A DNA stretch of 64,000 nucleotides from the NCBI GenBank assembly GCA_019747735.1, contig JAIEQL010000030.1, positions 1-64,000 of the forward strand, given 5' to 3'. Under the pieces are notes generated by a model. It saw only the letters and a program-made list of their open reading frames with translations. It was not told where the DNA came from and did not search any database. Shown here in pieces: positions 58,801 through 64,000 of the stretch. This stretch comes from Chthoniobacterales bacterium (GTDB lineage Bacteria; Verrucomicrobiota; Verrucomicrobiia; Chthoniobacterales; UBA6821). How positions within the stretch are numbered: position 1 is the stretch's first letter; the number at the start of each line of letters is the position of its first letter. A program made the position numbers and the translations under genes.

Positions 58801-59428
58801 CAAGATGATCTTCGGGGGCACCTGCAAAATATTTCAGTCCTAATTGATTTTCTATAGCAATAATAATTCTTCCATTAGGTTTTAAGAAGGATCGAGCTAT
58901 CTTGAGAAGACTTATTGCTGGAGTTTCTCCTGAAATAAATAGATCAGCATATTCTAAAACACCAATAAGAGTGACAAAATCAAATTGCTGATTGATAGAA
59001 AAGGAAGAAATATTATCTGCTACTACTGTTACGTTTTCTAACTCTTGTGTTCTTAAACGAGTGATAGTAGCTCTCCTAACACTCCCCTCTAAAGCCAGAA
59101 CATTTGCCCCTATTTCTCCCAAGTAACGCGTCAAGGCTCCGCAACCAGCTCCCATTTCAAGGATGTTTTTCCCTTGGAACTCTTTTTCAAACGGACGCAG
59201 AATATTTGCCCTTACTTTGCTTAAATGATAAGTTGAGGGCCAGTCGGTACAATGTTGGCAAAGCTCCACGGAATGCAATGAGCGATCTTTAACTTGCCCG
59301 ATAATAACAGCCAACCGTTGTTCAATTTCATCCCCATCGTTATATGCAATCCCTTGATAATCTGATCGCATCCAAATTTGATCGGAAAAACTTAAAACGT
59401 AATCAGTAGTTTCTAAAATATTTCTCAT
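55808..59428 (-). CDS. Methyltransferase-tandem GT2 fusion glycosyltransferase
   Basis: 1206 residues. Residues ~85-300: class I SAM methyltransferase (NILEMGAGCGALTRYLGEIG, FDFVTLIGVLEYADLF). Residues ~300-560: linker with a phosphotransferase-like patch (DAMPQNIILDKNQTPILFDQ). Residues ~662-890: first GT2 domain (ISILLPVYNPPLLFLKKAIE, ADDGSTD, catalytic-type LDHDD at 751-755). Residues ~922-1180: second GT2 domain (VSIIIPTRNGYDLLKQCIES, VFLNNDIEV, FNDVDFCLKL). It could methylate and extend the growing chain. Flanked by two wzt copies, so it probably makes the chain end that Wzt recognises. Confidence 0.88.
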   Translation of the reverse strand: MRNILETTDYVLSFSDQIWMRSDYQGIAYNDGDEIEQRLAVIIGQVKDRSLHSVELCQHCTDWPSTYHLSKVRANILRPFEKEFQGKNILEMGAGCGALTRYLGEIGANVLALEGSVRRATITRLRTQELENVTVVADNISSFSINQQFDFVTLIGVLEYADLFISGETPAISLLKIARSFLKPNGRIIIAIENQLGLKYFAGAPEDHLGQAMIGIEGRYGKKQPRTFGQAVLGKMLKEADFIQQQFLAPFPDYKLPISIVTEQGMEEEHFDASVFAWQSVKSDEQLPLHTHFSLELAWQEAFKNRLGMSLSNSFLIVASLSEKSPLLPSTILAYHYSTRRTATYCKETTFNYSADGKIDICCMPLNGKKGEETSSLLVQHIFPRLERYVKGTLLSLKLIKILMADNWSISDVGTFLTQYTEILKKLLPFSDSSLRSPYNIISGSFFDAMPQNIILDKNQTPILFDQEWILNEPFEVGYLFFRVLFLITNAMTHFGFSKEGIITYHELIDNSLKRIGIPLKEADYHRYFQLELRIQAAISGVLEQERVKWNKEKLLPFRTASVEQQISQEVSLKKKDNTFCLKDCKLVASTSIQNAKKDCFSIGSFLLKKKKSITTPLFKFYNKLQTKNQYHHWVKQYDTWTALRHNKLLQKLNSPHSLISPTISILLPVYNPPLLFLKKAIESVQAQVWDKWELCIADDGSTDPKIREYLSAIAQADSRVKLLFSTRQRGISFATNQALSLASGDFVAFLDHDDVLAPHALGEVVLAIRDTPEVGLIYSDEDKMDEKGRRCDPFFKPDWNPDLLRSLNYCSHLSVIRRSLVLEVGGLDSTVDGAQDWDLVLRITEKLSADQIRHIPKILYHWRILPGSTARSAKAKPQIIQSGKILLDHHLQRTKRPFRSITKIHDGGHWRIEYKLPDPLPFVSIIIPTRNGYDLLKQCIESIETKTDYLYYEILIADNDSDDTAILNYFSEKEDGVKIRIVKTPGPFNYSFINNRAARQARGEVLVFLNNDIEVIEKGWLTELVSHAVRPEIGAVGGLLYYPDGKIQHAGVVLGIAGPMKVGGVAGHVGKYFFPHQPIAGNRLNVVQNFSAVTGACLAVRKKLYEEVGGFEEVHLPVSFNDVDFCLKLLAAGYLNLWTPFAVLVHHESATRGLEDTPEKIKRSHQEIEFMRQKWEKILDADPAYNPNLTLEHEDWSLAFPPRIT

Positions 59429-59434
59429 CGTTAA

Positions 59435-60802
59435 TTAGGCAACTTCTTCCACATTCATTGCTAATTTTAAATTAGTAAGCCCTAAAAATCGACTTTTAGA
59501 ATTTACCTGTAAATGAATAGAGTCATAACGGCGATCGTGAGGAATAACTTCTTCGCCATGTTTAGTTGCTATTCCAACAGAAAGAAAATAATCCCCAGGA
59601 GCGAGAGGACAATGAAATTGAAATGTTGCTTTCACCACCGAACCTTTTTGCAGCTGTTTTTTTAAATAAGGGAGATCAAGAAACTCAGAATTAGTTCCAT
59701 AAACAAGAACGCCTTCTTTCGTTTTTATATTTACTCCCACAATAGGCCGATATAAAGGCTCATTAAATCTGATCGCAAGTGCAAGAGTAACTGTTTGACC
59801 ACTTTCTATAAAAGAAGGATACGGATGATCACCTGCAGTTAAAAAGAAATCTAATACAGTAGCTGCCCTATCTCCCCACCTATATTCATACTTATTATAT
59901 CCAGGATGTGTTGAAAAAAGATCCTCACTATAACTAATATCATATAAAGCAGCTTTTTGTTTCAACGGTTTGGGGGCTATAACAATTTCAGGAGCCTTCT
60001 CTGTTATATTTTTCTTTTTCTTACCAAAAAGAAGATCCATGTAGCAATTGACAACATGTCGAGGCTCTCCTGCTTCTACTTGATCACCATGATCCAAAAG
60101 AACAGCTTTTGAACAATGTGTTACAATTTGATCGCTCGAATGAGTTACTAGAAGAATACTAGTTCCATTTTCTTTAAGTTGCCGTAGCCGTTCAAAGCAT
60201 TGTGCTTGAAATTTTGCATCTCCTACAGCCAAGGCTTCATCAACAATGAGCACATTAGGATCAATCTGCGATTGAACAGCAAACGCCAATCGCACTACCA
60301 TTCCGCTTGAGTAGGTCTTTACCGGTTGGTCAATAAACTTTCCAATGTCAGCAAAAGCCTCGATGGCGGCAAAGCGTTCCTCTGTTTCTTCGCGAGTCAA
60401 ACCCAAAATAGAAGCGTTGAGGTAAACATTTTGGCGACCTGTGAACTCAGGATTAAAGCCACTTCCAAGTTCAAGGAGTGCAGCAACACGCCCATTTACG
60501 GTAACAGACCCTTCAGTAGGTTGGAGTGTTCCTGCGATAATCTGCAGTAGTGTTGATTTTCCAGAACCATTGCGTCCGATAATCCCCACAGACTCTCCTT
60601 TTTTAACCTCAAAAGAAATATCCTTGAGAGCATAAAACTCACTACATAGACCTTGAAGATGCTCATCAATCCTTTTTCGCAAAGGAGGCACCATCTCCGC
60701 TACGAGGTTTAGCAATGGATGTTTGAGCCGAGCAGTGGGATCACGCCAAATCGTATAGGCCTTGGAGACATTGTTAACGGAAATAGCAATTTCGGAGGAC
60801 AT
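59435..60802 (-). CDS. wzt: ABC transporter ATPase for polysaccharide export (copy 2)
   Basis: 455 residues, closely related to the protein at 54044-55408. Walker A GIIGRNGSGKSTLLQ, signature YSSGM and Walker B LIVDEALAVGDAKF are intact, and a C-terminal carbohydrate-binding-like domain starts near residue 290 (LYDISYSEDLFSTHPGY). It lies 17 bp after the wzm permease gene, so it is the probable main partner of Wzm. The linker after the ATPase (KKKKNITEKAPEIV) differs from copy 1, and the C-terminal domains have diverged more than the ATPase. Confidence 0.92.
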   Translation of the reverse strand: MSSEIAISVNNVSKAYTIWRDPTARLKHPLLNLVAEMVPPLRKRIDEHLQGLCSEFYALKDISFEVKKGESVGIIGRNGSGKSTLLQIIAGTLQPTEGSVTVNGRVAALLELGSGFNPEFTGRQNVYLNASILGLTREETEERFAAIEAFADIGKFIDQPVKTYSSGMVVRLAFAVQSQIDPNVLIVDEALAVGDAKFQAQCFERLRQLKENGTSILLVTHSSDQIVTHCSKAVLLDHGDQVEAGEPRHVVNCYMDLLFGKKKKNITEKAPEIVIAPKPLKQKAALYDISYSEDLFSTHPGYNKYEYRWGDRAATVLDFFLTAGDHPYPSFIESGQTVTLALAIRFNEPLYRPIVGVNIKTKEGVLVYGTNSEFLDLPYLKKQLQKGSVVKATFQFHCPLAPGDYFLSVGIATKHGEEVIPHDRRYDSIHLQVNSKSRFLGLTNLKLAMNVEEVA

Positions 60803-60819
60803 TTTTTAATAAAGATTGC

Positions 60820-61677
60820 CTACAGAACGTCTGCAAAAGCAGATTTCACCTTCATAAAAAAGGCATACCCCACTGTTGCCACGACAAGGCTAAAAAGCAG
60901 CTGTAATCCATAAAGATAGAAATCGGGCCATTGATTAAAAACCACTGCATTGCGTGCCATCGAAATCAGCACCGCTGCAGGATTAAGCATAATAACCCAT
61001 CGCCATGCTTCAGGAATCACTGTGATTGGGAAGAAAATAGCACTCATAAACATGAGCACGGTAATCACAGCTGGCATCATCGCGCCAATATCTCGCAAAA
61101 AGACTCCAATAGCCGAAAGAACCCATGAGATGCCAAGAGTGTAAAAAACAACGGGAATCACAATGAGAAAAACAGAGAGCGCTGTTACATGGATCACCCC
61201 TTGAGAAAGAAGAATAAAAAGCAGCAGTGGCCCAAACCCAATGACCATATGCACCAACATGGAGGCAATCATGGCGACTGGTAAAATCTCCAAGGGAAAA
61301 ATCACTTTTGTCACAAAATTAGAGTTATTAATCACTAACATTGGGGAAGCAGCCATGGTTGCTGCGATTAAATCCCAAAAAAGCAACCCACAAAAAAGCC
61401 CCAGCGCAAATTGTGTTTTGGTTTCTCCAGGATGCCCAAAAGAACCGCCAAAAATAAAACCAAAGACAATCGTATAGACAGAAAGCATCAAAATAGGCGT
61501 AATCAACGACCAAAGCAAACCGAGCGTCGTCCCTTTGTAACGCTTCTCCACTTCTCTCCAGGTAAATTGCTTGAGCAAAGACCAGTTAGAAGCAAATCGC
61601 ATGAAAATTCTCCATGGAAGGAAAAGCTCGCGCCATGAAAATTGTTGTGAAGAAATATAAGAAATGGCCATATCCAA
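60820..61677 (-). CDS. wzm: ABC-2 type polysaccharide export permease
   Basis: 285 residues, ABC-2 membrane protein with six helices. N-terminal NWSLLKQFTWREVEKRYKGT and TLGLLWSLITPILMLSVYTI are the typical O-antigen/teichoic-acid permease start, and FFPITVIPEAWRWVIMLNPA is the conserved loop before the last helices. With Wzt it moves undecaprenyl-linked polysaccharide across the inner membrane. Only one permease for two ATPases. Confidence 0.92.
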   Translation of the reverse strand: MDMAISYISSQQFSWRELFLPWRIFMRFASNWSLLKQFTWREVEKRYKGTTLGLLWSLITPILMLSVYTIVFGFIFGGSFGHPGETKTQFALGLFCGLLFWDLIAATMAASPMLVINNSNFVTKVIFPLEILPVAMIASMLVHMVIGFGPLLLFILLSQGVIHVTALSVFLIVIPVVFYTLGISWVLSAIGVFLRDIGAMMPAVITVLMFMSAIFFPITVIPEAWRWVIMLNPAAVLISMARNAVVFNQWPDFYLYGLQLLFSLVVATVGYAFFMKVKSAFADVL

Positions 61678-61692
61678 GAATGAGTTTTTAAA

Positions 61693-62247
61693 TTAAAAAC
61701 GATCCAACTCCATGGCCTCTTTAAAAGAAGCCCCTGCTAAATCTTTTTTAGAAAGCTGTACCTCACCAACAGAAGGCCATTTAATGCCGATGGCGGGATC
61801 ATTCCAAAGAATGCTCCGCTCATATTCGGGAGCATAGTAATCGGTCGTTTTGTACAAAACTTGAGCCATTGGACTCAGTACCAAGAATCCATGAGCAAAG
61901 CCAGGGGGCACCCAAAGCTGATGTCGATTTTCCGAAGAGAGTTCCACCCCTTCCCATTTTCCAAAAGTCGGTGAGGCATGCCGCAAATCGAGGGCGACAT
62001 CAAAAACAGCCCCTTCAATCACTCTCACTAGTTTTCCTTGCGCTTGCTGTGCCTGATAATGAAGGCCTCTTAGCACCCCCTGTCGCGAGCGGCTGTGATT
62101 GTCTTGCACAAAGGGAAGTGTAACACCGGTCTTTTCTGAAAATTCTTTTTGATTAAAACTTTCAAAGAAAAACCCTCGTTCATCGCCAAAGATAATAGGC
62201 TCAATAAGCAATAGATCAGGAATGGTTGTCGGAATAATTTTCATCAA
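61693..62247 (-). CDS. rfbC: dTDP-4-dehydrorhamnose 3,5-epimerase
   Basis: 184 residues, cupin fold. DERGFFFESFNQKEF, DNHSRSRQGVLRGLHYQ with catalytic His63, FDVALDLRHASPTFGKW and PPGFAHGFLVLS are diagnostic. It epimerises dTDP-4-keto-6-deoxyglucose on the way to L-rhamnose. It follows rfbA (9 bp) and precedes wzm. The dehydratase rfbB and reductase rfbD are not in the window, so the pathway must be completed elsewhere, or the product is another dTDP-sugar. Confidence 0.93.
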   Translation of the reverse strand: MMKIIPTTIPDLLLIEPIIFGDERGFFFESFNQKEFSEKTGVTLPFVQDNHSRSRQGVLRGLHYQAQQAQGKLVRVIEGAVFDVALDLRHASPTFGKWEGVELSSENRHQLWVPPGFAHGFLVLSPMAQVLYKTTDYYAPEYERSILWNDPAIGIKWPSVGEVQLSKKDLAGASFKEAMELDRF

Positions 62248-62255
62248 AAAAAAAT

Positions 62256-63140
62256 TTACTTTTCTTGGAGCACTTGCTGTAGGTAGCGCCCGTAGCCATT
62301 TTTAAGCAAAGGAGCGGCTAAGCACTCCAGTTGCTCTGCATTAATAAAGCCTAGACGATAGGCAATCTCCTCAGGACAAGCCACCTTAAGGCCTTGGCGA
62401 TGTTCAATGGTTTCAATAAAATTACCTGCTTCGATCAAGCTTTCATGCGTTCCTGTATCAAGCCATGCGTACCCTCGCCCTATGGTTCTGACGTGCAACT
62501 TTTCTTGTTCCAGATAAAGGCGATTAAGATCTGTGATCTCTAACTCCCCTCGTGGTGATGGTTTGAGGCTCTCTGCCATCTCTACCACATGAGCATCGTA
62601 AAAATAAAGACCCGTCACGGCATAGTTACTCTTAGGTTGTTCAGGCTTTTCTTCCAGCGACACCGCTTTGCCTTGAGGATCAAAAGAAACAACTCCATAA
62701 CGCTGGGGATCCTGCACACGATAAGCAAAAATAGTTGCCCCCTCTTGACGTTCCTTTGCTTCGACAAGTTGCTCTTGGAAATCGTGCCCATAAAAAATGT
62801 TGTCTCCCAAAATGAGTGTCGAAGGATCTTTACCAATAAAATTCTTTCCAATAAGAAAAGCTTGCGCAAGCCCATCAGGACTCGGTTGCACCGCATACTG
62901 AAAATCCATCCCCCAGTCACTTCCATCCCCTAGCAACCGCTCAAAATGAGGAAGGTCCTGCTGCGTAGAAATAATAAGCACCTCTCGAATCTCTGCTAGC
63001 ATCAAGGTGCTCAAGGGATAATAAATCATCGGCTTATCATAAACCGGAAGAAGTTGCTTGGAGATGACCCTGGTTACAGGATAAAGCCTGGTTCCAGATC
63101 CCCCCGCCAAGATAATGCCTTTGCGCTTTGTGCTGCTCAT
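62256..63140 (-). CDS. rfbA: Glucose-1-phosphate thymidylyltransferase
   Basis: 294 residues from ATG at 63140 (a longer frame to 63218 lacks conservation). [53 protein letters not shown] and [17 protein letters not shown] are the full set of RmlA motifs. It makes dTDP-glucose. It heads the export/rhamnose part of the locus and is divergent from the GT39-like gene across a 124-bp promoter region. Confidence 0.94.
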   Translation of the reverse strand: MSSTKRKGIILAGGSGTRLYPVTRVISKQLLPVYDKPMIYYPLSTLMLAEIREVLIISTQQDLPHFERLLGDGSDWGMDFQYAVQPSPDGLAQAFLIGKNFIGKDPSTLILGDNIFYGHDFQEQLVEAKERQEGATIFAYRVQDPQRYGVVSFDPQGKAVSLEEKPEQPKSNYAVTGLYFYDAHVVEMAESLKPSPRGELEITDLNRLYLEQEKLHVRTIGRGYAWLDTGTHESLIEAGNFIETIEHRQGLKVACPEEIAYRLGFINAEQLECLAAPLLKNGYGRYLQQVLQEK

Positions 63141-63264
63141 AAGCGTTCCATTGTAGTAAAAAAAGAATTTAATGCAACTCACTCCTTTCCAAACAAAATC
63201 AATCACAGAAGCAGGCACAAATCACTCTTTACCCTTCACTCTTTACTCTTTACTTTTTGATCCC

Positions 63265-64000
63265 ATGTCTTCCAACTTTTCTTCTCCGCAAAACACCATC
63301 GCTGTCTCTTCAGCGTTACCTCCTCGCAAGGCCCTTCTTTTCTGGTTGCTAGCGACACTCTTTGCCGTCTTTGTTTATTTTTATGGCCTTGGAAGTGATC
63401 ACACTGCGACCAATGGTGATGAGCTGCTTTATGCTCAAATTGCTCGTGCCACGGCGCTGAGCGGTCATTGGCTACCATTGCAGTCTCCCATTGCCCGTCA
63501 TGCCAATACAAAACCGCCCCTTCTTTTTTGGCAGGGGATGATCTCGACCGATTTTGTTAAAAGTTGGTCTCTGTTTAATCTTCGCTATCCCAATGTCCTT
63601 TACACACTAGCGACAGCCTTAATGCTAGTGTTCCTTGGAAAACGACTTTCGGGAAAACTACAAACGGGGCTCCTGGCAGGACTCCTTTTTTTAAGTTTCT
63701 TTGGCACCTTCCGCTATGGCCGCTGCTTCCTCACAAGCGCCCCAGAGGTCTTCTGGCTATTTGCTCCTTTTTTCCTGCTCCTACAATGGCCTCGACTTTT
63801 TCACTCTTGGGCTATCGTGCCTTTGCTTGGTGTGATTATTGGCATAGGACTGCTTTACAAATCCTTTGCCTTGCTCGTTCCTGTTGCTGTGGGCCTAAGC
63901 TGGTGGTATCTCCAAACACGCAACTATGCCTACAGAACCTGGTTTGTTCGCGATCTTGGAAAAATGGCACTCCTCAGCCTTATTGCACTTGGTATCTTCG
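63265..64000 (+). CDS. GT39/ArnT-like membrane glycosyltransferase, 3' end beyond window
   Basis: About 245 codons are visible from ATG at 63265 with no stop before the edge. The first loop carries HTATNGDELLYAQIARATAL, then NTKPPLLFWQ, the Asp-Glu and Lys-Pro-Pro pattern of ArnT/PMT family enzymes, which transfer a sugar from undecaprenyl phosphate to lipid A or a glycan. Several hydrophobic helices follow. It is transcribed away from rfbA. It is the first plus-strand gene of this part of the window. Confidence 0.85.
   Translation, partial: MSSNFSSPQNTIAVSSALPPRKALLFWLLATLFAVFVYFYGLGSDHTATNGDELLYAQIARATALSGHWLPLQSPIARHANTKPPLLFWQGMISTDFVKSWSLFNLRYPNVLYTLATALMLVFLGKRLSGKLQTGLLAGLLFLSFFGTFRYGRCFLTSAPEVFWLFAPFFLLLQWPRLFHSWAIVPLLGVIIGIGLLYKSFALLVPVAVGLSWWYLQTRNYAYRTWFVRDLGKMALLSLIALGIF

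Noticed and set aside
61241-61638. Plus-strand frames opposite wzm
   Set aside because: Mirror frames of a well-supported permease gene.

Overview
The window reads as a low-GC bacterial chromosome, most likely from a Verrucomicrobiota (PVC superphylum) lineage. The best evidence is the 16S rRNA gene: at 10679-10696 it matches exactly, as I recall that probe, the EUB338-III probe site GCTGCCACCCGTAGGTGT typical of Verrucomicrobia. It also has the Verrucomicrobia-like GTATGTGGCTTAATTCGATG stretch. The lineage call is inference and could be settled by aligning the 16S gene.

Layout. (1) 1-3865: a minus-strand lipid-modification operon of four tightly packed genes (fatty-acid desaturase, COG2907-type flavoprotein, DUF1365 protein, cyclopropane-fatty-acid synthase cut by the window edge). 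(2) 3866-5141: a decayed IS256-type transposase and an orphan lipoprotein. (3) 5409-11400: a complete minus-strand rRNA operon, 16S-tRNA-Ile(GAU)-tRNA-Ala(UGC)-23S-5S, with a perfect 23-bp processing stalk around 16S and a strong terminator. (4) 11444-21437: housekeeping and transport genes: a YeiH-type exporter with a divergent LysR regulator, the DabA/DabB inorganic-carbon uptake pair with its own divergent LysR regulator, a DedA protein, PrmA, a class I aminotransferase and an Lrp/AsnC regulator. (5) 21457-64000: a very large surface-polysaccharide (O-antigen-like) locus, almost all on the minus strand.

The polysaccharide locus contains activation routes for at least three sugar types: CDP-3,6-dideoxyhexose (rfbF, rfbG, rfbH and two or three epimerase/reductase genes), GDP-D-glycero-D-manno-heptose (hddA, hddC) and dTDP-L-rhamnose-type (rfbA, rfbC). 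It also holds many glycosyltransferases, including two giant multidomain ones, three stand-alone methyltransferases plus a TylF-type one, a sulfotransferase, a GNAT, a PIG-L family protein, a GMC-type oxidoreductase and several large polytopic GT-C-like membrane proteins. Export is by an ABC route: one permease (wzm) and two wzt ATPases with carbohydrate-binding C-terminal domains. Its middle part (about 31.8-54 kb) looks clearly more AT-rich than the rfb genes on either side, which suggests a mosaic, transferred serotype region.

The locus is genetically restless. It contains a 385-bp tandem duplication joined at 5 bp of microhomology, a leftover 3' end of a second epimerase gene, a 171-bp MITE-like element, a toxin-antitoxin pair between sugar genes, and three genes each broken by one missing base in an A/T run. 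The three frameshifts all need the same correction (+1 base), so sequencing error must be excluded before they are read as pseudogenes or phase-variable genes. I see no CRISPR array, phage or clearly new defence system. The most unusual items are the locus architecture, the multidomain transferases and the Dab system in this lineage.
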